A stretch of DNA of 64,000 bases from Chryseobacterium sp. RU37D (GTDB lineage Bacteria > Bacteroidota > Bacteroidia > Flavobacteriales > Weeksellaceae), in NCBI RefSeq assembly GCF_900156075.1, contig NZ_FTMM01000014.1:1-64000 (forward strand), in the 5' to 3' direction. Positions 42,547 through 52,019 of the stretch are shown here, one piece after another. A program made the translations under genes and the position numbers. The stretch's first letter is position 1; every line of letters begins with the position of its first letter. A model generated the notes under the pieces. The model did no database searches. It was given only the letters and a program-made list of their open reading frames with translations, and was not told the origin of the DNA.

Positions 42547-42783
42547 ACTAATATTTGCATGATGACGCTAATTTTTCATTCAGGGAGAATCATCAATAGG
42601 AACTGGCTTTAGCCCGTTTATTAAAATAACCCTAAAGGCTTTAACCAAAATTTTAAAAATTAAAGCTTCGACTAAAACCGAAAGAACCTTTAATAACAAA
42701 ACAAACGGGCTAAATTCCGCTTCTACGGAATAAATATTTTTATACATTATTACAAAATTTGTGCTATTCATGCAAATATTAGT
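42547..42783. repeat. Composite inverted-repeat element
   Basis: ACTAATATTTGCATG at 42547-42561 is matched exactly in inverse by CATGCAAATATTAGT at 42769-42783. Inside, AGGAACTGGCTTTAGCCCGTTT (split here as GGAACTGGCTTTAGCC and CGTTT) near 42598-42619 pairs with the reverse complement CAAACGGGCTAAATTCCG at about 42702-42719. The whole 237-bp unit could fold back on itself like a non-autonomous mobile repeat. It shares its inner core with 9478-9546 and its end with 52921-52945. No transposase is present. Confidence 0.65.
42592..42655. repeat. Dispersed 'gctttagcc' intergenic repeat, copy 2
   Basis: This matches 9478-9546 over about 65 bp with scattered differences. It lies inside the larger inverted-repeat element of this gap. 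Confidence 0.65.
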
Positions 42784-42800
42784 GTTTAAAAAAACAAAAA

Positions 42801-42821
42801 AACGCCTCAATAGAAGCGGTT
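42801..42821 (-). terminator. Terminator of the acyl-CoA ligase gene
   Basis: On the minus strand AACCGCTTC pairs with GAGGCGTT (one bulged C, one G-U) around a TATT loop, then seven T. It starts 5 bp past the stop codon. Confidence 0.72.
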
Positions 42822-42825
42822 AAAA

Positions 42826-44604
42826 TTATTCTTTATAATCGTACATCTTATTATAAAGATCAATAAACTTTTCTTTAATAGCCTTTCGTTTAAGCTTTAA
42901 TGTCGGCGTTAAAAGTCCGGACTCAATACTCCAGACTTCCGGAGTCAGCTCAATTTTTTTGATCTGTTCCCAATTTCCGAGATGTTCATTAATATCGTCA
43001 ATTTCTTTGATAATCCTTTCTTTTAATTCAGGACTTTTTGCAATTTCCTGAGGTGTGGATCCGATGTTTAGGTTATTTCTCATGGCCCAGCTTTTCGCAA
43101 ACCCAAAATCAGGCTGAATCAGCGCTGTCGGCATTTTTTCACCATCACCTACCACCATAATCTGCTCTATAAACTTAGATGCTTTTGCTAAGTTTTCTAT
43201 AGTTTGAGGAGCAATATATTTCCCGCCGGAAGTTTTGAACATTTCCTTTTTACGATCTGTGATCTGTAAAAATCCGTCGTTGTCGAGGTGCCCGATATCT
43301 CCGGTTTTGAAATATCCGTCTTCCGTGAAGGCTTCTTTCGTCATTTCCTCATTTTTGAAATATCCTTTGAAAATAGAAGGACCTTTTACCGTAATTTCTC
43401 CGTCTTCCTGAATTTTAACATCCAGATTATCAAGAGGTAAGCCTACGGTTCCTATTTTAATCCTTTCAAAACTGTTTACTGATATTACCGGTGAGGTTTC
43501 CGTTAATCCATAGCCCTCCAGTATGGGAATTCCTGCATTTTGGAACATCAGATTTAATCTTGTTGATAAGGCGGCAGAACCTGAAACCAGAGTAATAATT
43601 TCTCCTCCCAAACCTTCTCTCCATTTTTTGAAAACCAACTTATCAGCAATGATTTCTTGTAGTCCTGATGGTTTCGATATGGTTTTCTTTTTACTGATTA
43701 AGTTTAAGGCCCAAAAGAATATTTTTTGCTTCAAACCTCCTGCAGATGAGCCTGTAGCATAGATTTTATCATATACTTTTTCTACCAACCTCGGAACAAC
43801 GCTCATGTAATGGGGTTTTACTTCTTTCACGTTTTCGCCCATTTTTTCTATGCTTTCCGCAAAATAGATTGAAAAGCCATTGTACTGGAAAAGGTAGAAA
43901 AGCATCCTTTCAAAAATATGACAGATAGGGAGGAAGCTCAGAACTCTTGTATCCTTATAATCCAGACTCTTTCTTTTAGGAATTCTCGGCATTGAGCCTA
44001 ATACATTAGATACAATATTGTGATGGGTGAGCATTACACCTTTCGGTTTTCCCGTAGTTCCCGAGGTATAAATAATGGTAGCCAGATCTTCAGAATTGAT
44101 GGTATTGGCAAGGTCTTCCACCTCAATCTGCGTGGAGTCATCCTCGCCCAGGTCAAGAATTTCTCTCCAGTTGGCAGCTCCGCTTACATTGTCAAAAGTG
44201 AAAATGCCTTGTAATGAAGGGATATTGTGTTTTACCTTCACTACTTTATCCAGAAGATCCCTATCGGAAACGAAACAGTATTTAATCTCTGCATTATTAA
44301 AGATAAATTCATAGTCTTCCGCAGAAATACTTGGGTAAACGGGTACGGAAACCACTCCGATCTGAGAAAGACCAAGATCCATAATAGCCCATTCTGTACG
44401 GGAATTGGTGGTAATTAAAGCGATTTTGTCGCCTGGTTTTATGCCAAGTTTTAAGAGACCTCTCGAAATTTTGTTTCCTTCATTGATAAACTCTTGCGTA
44501 GATGTTTTTTTCCATTCACCATGATATTTCGTTACAAACATATCCGTTTTAGGATAATTTTTCAGGGCATATCTGGGTATATCAAATAATCTTTTGATGG
44601 TCAT
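42826..44604 (-). CDS. Long-chain fatty acid-CoA ligase (AMP-dependent)
   Basis: A 592-residue adenylate-forming enzyme that activates long-chain fatty acids to acyl-CoA. The ATP-binding P-loop TIIYTSGTTGKPKGVMLTHH (about residues 175-194), the motif LEGYGLTETSPVISVN, YFKTGDIGHLDNDGFLQITD with the ribose-binding Asp, and DRKKEMFKTSGGKYIAP (hinge and Lys-containing C-terminal domain) are all present. It corresponds to the FadD15/bubblegum-type long-chain group. The divergently read neighbour 244 bp away is an acyl-CoA dehydrogenase, so both may serve fatty acid oxidation. Its own terminator follows. Confidence 0.9.
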   Translation of the reverse strand: MTIKRLFDIPRYALKNYPKTDMFVTKYHGEWKKTSTQEFINEGNKISRGLLKLGIKPGDKIALITTNSRTEWAIMDLGLSQIGVVSVPVYPSISAEDYEFIFNNAEIKYCFVSDRDLLDKVVKVKHNIPSLQGIFTFDNVSGAANWREILDLGEDDSTQIEVEDLANTINSEDLATIIYTSGTTGKPKGVMLTHHNIVSNVLGSMPRIPKRKSLDYKDTRVLSFLPICHIFERMLFYLFQYNGFSIYFAESIEKMGENVKEVKPHYMSVVPRLVEKVYDKIYATGSSAGGLKQKIFFWALNLISKKKTISKPSGLQEIIADKLVFKKWREGLGGEIITLVSGSAALSTRLNLMFQNAGIPILEGYGLTETSPVISVNSFERIKIGTVGLPLDNLDVKIQEDGEITVKGPSIFKGYFKNEEMTKEAFTEDGYFKTGDIGHLDNDGFLQITDRKKEMFKTSGGKYIAPQTIENLAKASKFIEQIMVVGDGEKMPTALIQPDFGFAKSWAMRNNLNIGSTPQEIAKSPELKERIIKEIDDINEHLGNWEQIKKIELTPEVWSIESGLLTPTLKLKRKAIKEKFIDLYNKMYDYKE

Positions 44605-44848
44605 AATTTTTATAGTAATAATTAAAGGATTTTAAATATAAGCATTTTTTTTAATTGTGTAAATCAGAACTGATTAATTAGTAATTAATAAAGTGTGTGC
44701 CATAATATATTTAATAATTCAATTTAATTTTATATCTGATGAATATTTAAAAATCACTATAAATTATTGATTTACCCTTAATTGCTGATTCTATTTTCAG
44801 ATTTGACCAAAAAGTGTAAATTAGTGACCATCTAATTATTCAATTTTT

Positions 44849-45988
44849 ATGGACTTTAATTTATCAGAAGAACAGCTGATGATTCAGCAGGCAGCAAGAG
44901 ATTTTGCTCAAAACGAGCTATTACCGGAAGTTATCGAAAGAGATCGCGATCAGAAGTTTCCTGCAGAACAGGTAAAGAAAATGGGAGAAATGGGGCTTTT
45001 GGGAATGATGGTAGATCCTAAGTACGGTGGTGCAGGGATGGACAGCGTTTCTTATGTTCTGGCAATGGAGGAGATTGCAAAAATAGATGCTTCTGCGGCT
45101 GTTGTAATGTCTGTAAACAACTCTTTGGTTTGTGCGGGTCTTGAAAAATTTGCTTCCGAAGAGCAAAAAGTGAAATATCTTACACCTCTTGCAAGTGGGC
45201 AGGTAATCGGAGCGTTTGCTTTATCTGAGCCTGAAGCGGGTTCTGATGCTACTTCTCAGAAAACTACAGCCGAAGATAAGGGAGATCATTATCTTTTAAA
45301 TGGGATTAAAAACTGGATCACAAACGGTGGAACAGCTACATATTATATCGTAATCGCTCAAACAGATCCTGAGAAAAAACATAAAGGGATCAATGCTTTT
45401 ATCGTAGAAAGAGCCTGGGAAGGCTTTGAAATAGGACCAAAAGAAGACAAATTGGGAATCAGAGGAAGTGATACACATTCTTTGATCTTCAACAACGTAA
45501 AAGTACCGAAAGAAAACAGAATTGGGGAGGATGGTTTCGGATTCAATTTTGCGATGGCTGTTTTGAACGGAGGAAGAATCGGTATTGCTTCTCAGGCTTT
45601 AGGAATTGCTTCAGGTGCTTATGAATTGGCTTTAAAATATGCTAAAACAAGAAAAGCTTTCAAAACAGAAATCATTAACCACCAGGCAATCGCTTTCAAA
45701 TTGGCGGATATGGCAACTCAGATCACAGCGGCTAGAATGCTTTGCTTTAAGGCTGCTGTAGAAAAAGACGCGGGAAAAGATATCTCTGAAAGCGGTGCAA
45801 TGGCAAAATTATATTCTTCTCAGGTTGCGATGGATACAACTATCGAGGCTGTACAGATCCACGGAGGATACGGATATGTGAAAGAATATCACGTAGAAAG
45901 ACTGATGAGAGACGCAAAAATCACACAGATCTATGAAGGGACTTCTGAAATCCAAAAGATCGTTATCTCAAGAAGTATTGCAAAATAA
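44849..45988 (+). CDS. Acyl-CoA dehydrogenase
   Basis: A 379-residue FAD flavoenzyme of the short/branched-chain acyl-CoA dehydrogenase family, which oxidises acyl-CoA to the 2-enoyl form. The FAD/substrate signatures are AFALSEPEAGSDATS (about residues 130-144), NGGRIGIASQALGIA, VQIHGGYGYVKEYHVERLMR and DAKITQIYEGTSEIQ (residues near 350-370), where the Glu in YEGTSE is the catalytic base in this family. It starts with a divergent acyl-CoA ligase upstream and is 21 bp ahead of a small membrane protein gene. Length matches the family. Confidence 0.93.
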   Translation: MDFNLSEEQLMIQQAARDFAQNELLPEVIERDRDQKFPAEQVKKMGEMGLLGMMVDPKYGGAGMDSVSYVLAMEEIAKIDASAAVVMSVNNSLVCAGLEKFASEEQKVKYLTPLASGQVIGAFALSEPEAGSDATSQKTTAEDKGDHYLLNGIKNWITNGGTATYYIVIAQTDPEKKHKGINAFIVERAWEGFEIGPKEDKLGIRGSDTHSLIFNNVKVPKENRIGEDGFGFNFAMAVLNGGRIGIASQALGIASGAYELALKYAKTRKAFKTEIINHQAIAFKLADMATQITAARMLCFKAAVEKDAGKDISESGAMAKLYSSQVAMDTTIEAVQIHGGYGYVKEYHVERLMRDAKITQIYEGTSEIQKIVISRSIAK

Positions 45989-46009
45989 TTTGCTTAAAAT
46001 AGGCTAACT

Positions 46010-46372
46010 ATGAGATACTTGTGGGTCACTTTAGCTGTAATTCTCCTGTTTTTGGGAGTGTTTGTCTGGTATAAATATTTTTTCGTTTTTGGGGAAGGAG
46101 TAAAATCCGGCTATCTGAATTATGCCATCAAAAAAGGTTATATTTTCAAGACCTATGAAGGAAAATTAATTCAAGAAGGCTTCGGAAGAGGAAAAACCGG
46201 GGCAGTCACAAGCTATGAGTTTGAATTTTCTGTAGAAGATCCTGAAATTTTCAAGCAATTGGAAATGAACAGTGGTAAAAACTTTGATCTTCATTACAAA
46301 GAATATAATGGAGCGTTGCCCTGGAGAGGAAATACAAAGTATGTTGTAGATAAAATAGTTAATATGAAATAG
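46010..46372 (+). CDS. Single-pass membrane protein of unknown function
   Basis: A 120-residue protein with an N-terminal signal anchor (WVTLAVILLFLGVFVWYKYF, about residues 5-24) and a short soluble domain. The domain has GEGVKSGYLNYAIKKGYIFK, KTYEGKLIQEG and a region EFEFSVEDPEIFKQLE. Homologues in Flavobacteriia are often labelled 6-phosphogluconate dehydrogenase, but nothing here supports that enzyme. It begins 21 bp after the acyl-CoA dehydrogenase gene and ends before a terminator, so the two form an operon. Function is unknown. Confidence 0.72.
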   Translation: MRYLWVTLAVILLFLGVFVWYKYFFVFGEGVKSGYLNYAIKKGYIFKTYEGKLIQEGFGRGKTGAVTSYEFEFSVEDPEIFKQLEMNSGKNFDLHYKEYNGALPWRGNTKYVVDKIVNMK

Positions 46373-46376
46373 TAAT

Positions 46377-46410
46377 AAAAGAGGCTGCCTTTTGAGATAG
46401 CCTCTTTTTT
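46377..46410 (+). terminator. Terminator of the acyl-CoA dehydrogenase operon
   Basis: AAAAGAGGCT and AGCCTCTTTT form a 10-bp stem with a loop of 12 nt and a T run. Confidence 0.85.
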
Positions 46411-46533
46411 ACATATACACGAACCACAAAATATTAATATATGTTTACTTTACTTTTTGATTAAAAGTATTAATGAACTTTTTCTCAAAAACGTGAATTC
46501 AGTTAAAATATTATCTAACTTTTTGTGGTTAGG

Positions 46534-47463
46534 TCAATTGTTTCCATCGGAAGTATTCTTGTTCCTCTTTCTATAAAAATAATATCCAATTCCGATAACC
46601 AGGAAAAGTGGCCAGAGTGGGAGAATGAAAAGGAAAATCGAGGTGATCACATTCCAGCCGGAAGATATGGCAGCAAAGGATTTTTCTCCAAAAGTTTTAA
46701 AGTTATCAGTTTTCGTGAGGTTTTCATCTTTTCCATATAATGTGATGTCGACTTCACACATCGTGTTCTGTACAAAGTCTTGTCCGGAAAGCTCAATGCT
46801 TTTGTTTTCTACTTTACCGAGATTATAGCTTAAATCTTCCATCAGATAATCAAATTTTTGAATTGGAACCTTTACTTTTAGGTAAGTTATTTTATTATCA
46901 TTGTTGTTTAATGAAATATTTTCACTTCTTATAAAGCCGTCATATTTGGAGACTTCCTGCTTTACAATTTCTTTTGCGGTTTCAGTGTCTTCTACGGTAA
47001 GTTCCAGTATTCCTGCTTTTAGTAATTTGTTTTTTTGGATATTCAGTTCACAATTTTCTTTTTTTGGCTGTTCTTTGTAAACAACTTTCGTTTCTCTGAT
47101 GACTTTCGGAGTGGAAATATTTACAACAATTTTTTCTTTTTTTTTCGCAGAATCTTTCTTTTCTGTTTTGGTTTCAAGCTTTACTGATGAAATTTTTTCA
47201 GATAAAGAATCTACAATTTTTGAAGTGCTTTCAATCTTGTCTTTTACTTCATTTTTTGTGTCTTCAAATTCTTTGATTTTTACATTGGCAGAATCTAGGG
47301 CAGCATTTGCTTTATCGTGTACTTCTGTAATTTTTGCAGAAGCTGCAGAAACTGTGCTATCGGCAGTGTTTATGGCATTTTCCAATTGATTTGCTGCGGT
47401 TTCCCCTTTTTTACACATGATAAACGTGCTTGATATAGCAATGAGTAGGATGAATTTTTTCAT
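46534..47463 (-). CDS. DUF4349 lipoprotein
   Basis: A 309-residue lipoprotein. I use ATG 47463: it gives MKKFILLIAISSTFIMCKKG with the lipobox cysteine at about residue 17, whereas the upstream ATG at 47565 would add 34 residues ahead of the signal. After the cysteine comes a long helical/coiled-coil stretch rich in A, K, D and S (about residues 25-110), then the DUF4349 core (about residues 135-240, VPIQKFDYLMEDLSYNLGK) and a C-terminal transmembrane helix (VITSIFLFILPLWPLFLVIG, about 275-294) with a basic tail. The role is unknown. Confidence 0.85.
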   Translation of the reverse strand: MKKFILLIAISSTFIMCKKGETAANQLENAINTADSTVSAASAKITEVHDKANAALDSANVKIKEFEDTKNEVKDKIESTSKIVDSLSEKISSVKLETKTEKKDSAKKKEKIVVNISTPKVIRETKVVYKEQPKKENCELNIQKNKLLKAGILELTVEDTETAKEIVKQEVSKYDGFIRSENISLNNNDNKITYLKVKVPIQKFDYLMEDLSYNLGKVENKSIELSGQDFVQNTMCEVDITLYGKDENLTKTDNFKTFGEKSFAAISSGWNVITSIFLFILPLWPLFLVIGIGYYFYRKRNKNTSDGNN

Positions 47464-47854
47464 AACGTTTAATTGTTTCAATAAGGTAAAGTTATGAGGG
47501 AAGTTTTTGTAAATATTGTAAAAGAAGTGTATTCCTATGGTAAATTCTACTGTATTTAAAATCAATGCGTTAAATTTGTTTTACAAAAGTTTTACAAAAA
47601 AAAGACATTGTTTTTTACGAGTATGAAGCTCTTTTTAAATTATGGATTATTTTTTTCTATTTTAAAATTAAATTATGGTTATTTTTCGTTAAAATTAAAA
47701 TAATAATTTATAAAATATAATAATAATGAAATAAATCATAATTGATTGACTTTCATAAATTTGTGTTATAATAATTTTTATATTTGTTGAAAGTATTATA
47801 ATTTTCAGATCTTATTTTTAAATTAACATATAAACCATATAAACATTATAAATT
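47464..47854. other. 391-bp divergent upstream region
   Basis: This AT-rich gap carries the promoters of the DUF4349 gene (minus) and the metalloprotease (plus). Two -7-like elements, TAAATTTG at 47756-47763 and TATATTTG at 47779-47786, face the metalloprotease; the second has a TTG 15 bp upstream. No other feature is seen. Confidence 0.5.
47756..47786 (+). promoter_or_regulatory. Two possible -7 elements for the metalloprotease
   Basis: TAAATTTG (47756-47763) and TATATTTG (47779-47786) both match TAnnTTTG. Neither has a -33 TTG at ideal spacing. Confidence 0.4.
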
Positions 47855-50092
47855 ATGATTATTAAAAAACTACTTTATTTAGGGATACTTATCTTCTTCT
47901 TTTCTTTAGGAAAAGGGCAGGATTTTTTTTCATCTATGAATGAGAGATCTATTAAAGCAGATCCTAAAAACCGAACAGTACAACCCGAAAAGTTTCTTAC
48001 CTACAGGCTGGATGTGGCCGGAATAAAAAATTACCTTAATTCGGTTCCGGAACTGGGGGATAATGATCGTAAGGATAATGCACCCATGATTGTTTTACCA
48101 ATGCCCGATGGGACGAAAGCGAAATTCAGAATCTGGAAATCTTCGGTGATGGCTCCGGAGCTGGCTCAGAAGTTCCCGCAGCTTGTTACTTTGACGGGCC
48201 AGGGAGTTGATGATAAATATGCCACTATAAAACTGGATTTTACGGAGCTGGGTTTTCATGCTCAGATTAAATCTGTTATCACAGGTGATTTATACATTGA
48301 TCCTTATGCGAAAAATGACATTAATAATTACATCATTTATAAAAAAAATGATTTAATTAACAAAAATCCGAGAATATGCGCAACAAAAGATGATGAGCAG
48401 CTTCTGCTGGAAAAAAAAAACATGTCAAAAACAGTAACACCAAGCGTAGGAAATCAAATTAGAATTTTCCGCTTTGTAGTAGCATGTACAGGCGAATATG
48501 CGCAGGCTGCAACAGGATTATCTTCACCTACTGTGGCTCAAACCTTATCCGCTATCGTAACATCTGTAAATAGAGTAAATGGAGTGTATGAGCAGGAAAT
48601 TGCTGTAAGGCTTATTTTAGTATCTAATGAAAACTCTGTTGTTTTCACCAATCCTTCTACAGATCCCTTCAATGGAAATGATGATGCATATACATTAATT
48701 GATGAAAGTCAAACCGTAATTGATGGGATAATCGGATCAGCCAATTACGATGTAGGTCATACTTTCAGTACAGGCGGTGGCGGATTGGCCGGCCTTGGAG
48801 TTATCTGTGACGATTCTGGTAAGGCAAGCGGTATTACCGGCTCACCGAATCCTGTGGGCGATCCTTATGATATTGATTATGTTGCTCATGAAGTAGGGCA
48901 TCAGTTTGGCGGACCGCATACTTTTAATGCAACCACAGGCAGTTGCGGAGGTGGAAATCGTGACGGATCTCATGCTGTAGAGCCAGGAAGCGGAATTACA
49001 ATCATGGCTTATGCAGGTATTTGCGGAACAACAAACAATTTGGCTTCTAATAGTATTCCTATTTTTCATACCAACTCGTTTCAATCAATTACTCAGACTG
49101 TTCAGTCAACAACATGTCAAGTTACGAACCCTGTTGCCAATACGGCCCCAATTGTAAATGCAGGAAGTGATTATACAATACCAAAGAGTACACCTTTTAA
49201 ACTAACTGGTTCTGCAACTGATGCTCAGGGTAATGCACTTACTTATTGCTGGGAACAGAATGATATAGGCCCCGCAGGAAATTGGAATGTGCCCACTGGA
49301 AATGCTCCTCTTTTCAGATCATTTTTACCTGTAACCGATCCTTACAGATATTTCCCGAAAATTACAGATGTTATCAATAATACTACCACTAAAGGAGAGG
49401 TTTTGCCTTCTTATGCAAGATCCATGGAATTCAGGCTGACTGTGAGGGATAACAATGCGGGCTGCGCGGGAGTAGCAAATGATGATGCTAAAATTACTGT
49501 TGATGGTAATTCAGGGCCGTTTACGGTAACAGCACCTGCCTCAGCGGTAAGCTGGACGGGAAATTCTACCCAAACGATAACATGGAATGTGGCTAATACA
49601 ACCGCAGCACCTGTAAGCTGTGCGAATGTAAGCATTTTACTTTCAACAGACGGTGGGCTTACGTATCCGACTACAATTTTAGCTTCTACTCCAAACGACG
49701 GCTCAGAGGTTATTACTATTCCGAATATGAATACAACTCAGGCAAGGATTATGGTTGCGGGAGTAGGAAATGTATTCTATAATATCAACCCGGTTAATTT
49801 TACCATTACTCAGGTACTTGCCACTAATGAAGTTGATGGAAATAAAGATGTATTTGTAGTATATCCTAATCCGGGTAAAGACGTTCTGAATATTAGATTT
49901 ATTAATCAAAATGATAAATACGATATTACTATATATGATGCAAGCGGAAAGCTGGTATTTAGCAAGACAAACAATACATTAAACCATAATAAGATTGAGA
50001 CTTTTAATTTATCTCAATTAATTAAAGGAGATTATATGATTAGTATCAAATCTAGAAATATCAATAAGACGGTAAAATGGATTAAAGAATAA
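47855..50092 (+). CDS. T9SS-secreted reprolysin-like zinc metalloprotease
   Basis: A 745-residue exported metalloprotease. A signal peptide (IIKKLLYLGILIFFFSLGKG) and propeptide are followed by the catalytic domain with the extended zinc motif HEVGHQFGGPH (His345, Glu346, His349, His355) and a Met-turn Met384 in ITIMAYAG, which define the metzincin (reprolysin-like) clan. A PKD-like or Ig-like domain lies near residues 430-530, then a second beta domain (about 560-650). The last about 80 residues form a T9SS type A sorting domain (VFVVYPNPGKDVLNIRF through ITIYDASGKLV to KTVKWIKE). It is a single-gene unit with its own terminator. Confidence 0.92.
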   Translation: MIIKKLLYLGILIFFFSLGKGQDFFSSMNERSIKADPKNRTVQPEKFLTYRLDVAGIKNYLNSVPELGDNDRKDNAPMIVLPMPDGTKAKFRIWKSSVMAPELAQKFPQLVTLTGQGVDDKYATIKLDFTELGFHAQIKSVITGDLYIDPYAKNDINNYIIYKKNDLINKNPRICATKDDEQLLLEKKNMSKTVTPSVGNQIRIFRFVVACTGEYAQAATGLSSPTVAQTLSAIVTSVNRVNGVYEQEIAVRLILVSNENSVVFTNPSTDPFNGNDDAYTLIDESQTVIDGIIGSANYDVGHTFSTGGGGLAGLGVICDDSGKASGITGSPNPVGDPYDIDYVAHEVGHQFGGPHTFNATTGSCGGGNRDGSHAVEPGSGITIMAYAGICGTTNNLASNSIPIFHTNSFQSITQTVQSTTCQVTNPVANTAPIVNAGSDYTIPKSTPFKLTGSATDAQGNALTYCWEQNDIGPAGNWNVPTGNAPLFRSFLPVTDPYRYFPKITDVINNTTTKGEVLPSYARSMEFRLTVRDNNAGCAGVANDDAKITVDGNSGPFTVTAPASAVSWTGNSTQTITWNVANTTAAPVSCANVSILLSTDGGLTYPTTILASTPNDGSEVITIPNMNTTQARIMVAGVGNVFYNINPVNFTITQVLATNEVDGNKDVFVVYPNPGKDVLNIRFINQNDKYDITIYDASGKLVFSKTNNTLNHNKIETFNLSQLIKGDYMISIKSRNINKTVKWIKE

Positions 50093-50118
50093 ATAATGTT
50101 TAAATAAATTGATATAAA

Positions 50119-50150
50119 ATAAAACCGTTCAATAAGCTGAACGGTTTTAT
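50119..50150. terminator. Bidirectional terminator between metalloprotease and prfC
   Basis: ATAAAACCGTTCA and TGAACGGTTTTAT form a perfect 13-bp stem with an ATAAGC loop between convergent genes. Confidence 0.88.
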
Positions 50151-50169
50151 TTATTATATTTTATCAAAT

Positions 50170-51765
50170 TTAATTTTGATTAAACTCACTAATAAAATGC
50201 AGCTTCACATTCGGGAATTTTTCCTGCGTCATGTGTATGGTGAAGGAAGAATCTGCAAGGAAAACCAACTGGTTATATTTATCTCTTGCTAAGAATCTTT
50301 GCTTTAATCTCGCAAATTCTTTAAACTCTTCTGATTTTTCATCCGCTTCAACCCAACAGGCCTTGTGCATGGAAAGTGGCTCGTAAGTACATTTTGCACC
50401 ATATTCATGCTCCAGACGATACTGGATAACTTCATACTGAAGCGCACCCACCGTTCCGATGATTTTTCTACCGTTCATTTCAAGCGTAAACAGTTGGGCA
50501 ACACCTTCATCCATCAGCTGATCAATACCTTTTGCCAATTGTTTTGCCTTCAACGGATCGTTGTTGTTGATATATCTGAAATGCTCAGGAGAGAAGCTCG
50601 GAATCCCTTTGAAACTCAATTTTTCCCCGCCCGTCAGCGTGTCACCAATTCTAAAGCTTCCCGTATCATGGAGACCTACAATATCACCAGGGAAACTTTC
50701 ATCCACCACTTCTTTTTTATCTGCAAAAAAGGCATTCGGAGAAGAGAATTTCATTTTCTTGCCTTCTCTTACCAATAAATAATTTTCATTTCTTTTAAAC
50801 GTTCCGGAAACAATTTTTACAAAAGCCAGACGGTCTCTGTGCTTCGGATCCATATTGGCGTGGATCTTGAAGACAAATCCTGTAAAATTGTTCTCTTCAG
50901 GTTTTACAAGACGAGTATCACTTTCTTTCGGTTGTGGCATCGGCGCAATGTCGATGAAGGCATCCAGTAATTCACGAACCCCAAAATTATTCAAAGCCGA
51001 ACCGAAGAAAACAGGTTGTAGATCACCTTTCATATAATCTTCACGATTAAACCCGGGGTAAACAGATTGAACTAAATCTAATTCTTCTCTTAAAGTAGTA
51101 GCGGCCTTTTCACCGATAACTTCATCAATAGATGTGTCATTAATATCATCAAACTTAATAGAATCTCCAACTTTTTGTTTTTTCTCTTCCAGGAATAACT
51201 GAATGTTGTTTTCCCAAATGTTGTAAATCCCCTGAAAGTCACTTCCCATACCAATTGGCAAAGAAAGCGGAACTACTGTTAATCCTAATTTCTGCTCAAC
51301 TTCATCCAGCAAATCAAAAGCATCTTTACCTTCACGATCAAGCTTATTAATGAAAACCAGCATCGGAATATTTCGCATCCTGCAAACCTGAACCAGCTTT
51401 TCAGTCTGTTCCTCAACCCCTTTTGCAACGTCGATCACAACGATTACGGAATCTACGGCTGTTAAAGTTCTGTAGGTGTCTTCTGCGAAATCCTTATGGC
51501 CGGGAGTATCCAAAATGTTGATCTTGTGGTCTCTGTATTCAAAAGCCAGTACGGAGGTTGCCACGGAGATTCCTCTCTGTCTTTCAATTTCCATGAAGTC
51601 GGAGGTGGCTCCTTTTTTTATTTTGTTGGATTTTACTGCACCTGCTTCCTGAATTGCACCCCCGAAAAGCAGTAGCTTTTCCGTCAACGTGGTTTTTCCG
51701 GCATCGGGGTGAGAGATAATCCCGAAGGTTTTTCTTTTTTCTATTTCTTTGATTAAGTCTGACAT
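50170..51765 (-). CDS. prfC: Peptide chain release factor 3
   Basis: A 531-residue GTPase that recycles RF1/RF2 from the ribosome after termination. G motifs are in order: P-loop ISHPDAGKTT (about residues 17-26), the switch-II motif DTPGHKDFAED, and NKLDREGKDAFDL (NKxD, about residues 140-152). The RF3-specific C-terminal region has GVAQLFTLEMNGRKIIGTVG and RLEHEYGAKCTYEPLSMHKA. Length equals E. coli RF3. It is monocistronic by its surroundings, with the CPBP gene divergent. Confidence 0.95.
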   Translation of the reverse strand: MSDLIKEIEKRKTFGIISHPDAGKTTLTEKLLLFGGAIQEAGAVKSNKIKKGATSDFMEIERQRGISVATSVLAFEYRDHKINILDTPGHKDFAEDTYRTLTAVDSVIVVIDVAKGVEEQTEKLVQVCRMRNIPMLVFINKLDREGKDAFDLLDEVEQKLGLTVVPLSLPIGMGSDFQGIYNIWENNIQLFLEEKKQKVGDSIKFDDINDTSIDEVIGEKAATTLREELDLVQSVYPGFNREDYMKGDLQPVFFGSALNNFGVRELLDAFIDIAPMPQPKESDTRLVKPEENNFTGFVFKIHANMDPKHRDRLAFVKIVSGTFKRNENYLLVREGKKMKFSSPNAFFADKKEVVDESFPGDIVGLHDTGSFRIGDTLTGGEKLSFKGIPSFSPEHFRYINNNDPLKAKQLAKGIDQLMDEGVAQLFTLEMNGRKIIGTVGALQYEVIQYRLEHEYGAKCTYEPLSMHKACWVEADEKSEEFKEFARLKQRFLARDKYNQLVFLADSSFTIHMTQEKFPNVKLHFISEFNQN

Positions 51766-51960
51766 ATCGTATTTTGAAGTTGCAAAAATCGGGAATTTTA
51801 ATGGAAATTAAAAATGAAATTGTGGGGTTGAAAATTTACCTTTAAAGATACTTCAACTTTGTTCAGGATGGTAACATTAATATTAGCTATTAAAATCTGC
51901 AGAATAATTGTCATTTTCATAATTTTCACAAATTTCAAATTCACAATTCAAAACCATTTA

Positions 51961-51993
51961 TTGATCTTTTTTAATTCAAAAAAATTATCTTTG
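51961..51993 (+). promoter_or_regulatory. Promoter TTG-N22-TATCTTTG for the CPBP gene
   Basis: TTG (51961-51963) is 22 bp from TATCTTTG (51986-51993), a full consensus. The leader to the ATG at 52020 would be about 20 nt. Confidence 0.65.
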
Positions 51994-52019
51994 TTTTTAA
52001 ATAAAAATCATCGGTATAT

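Noticed and set aside
42580-42810. 76-codon minus-strand ORF
   Set aside because: It is the translation of the dispersed repeat and inverted-repeat element in this gap. No signal of a real gene was seen.
46010-46372. Label as 6-phosphogluconate dehydrogenase
   Set aside because: The 120-residue membrane protein has no Rossmann motif or catalytic residues of that enzyme; the label occurs on relatives but is not supported here.
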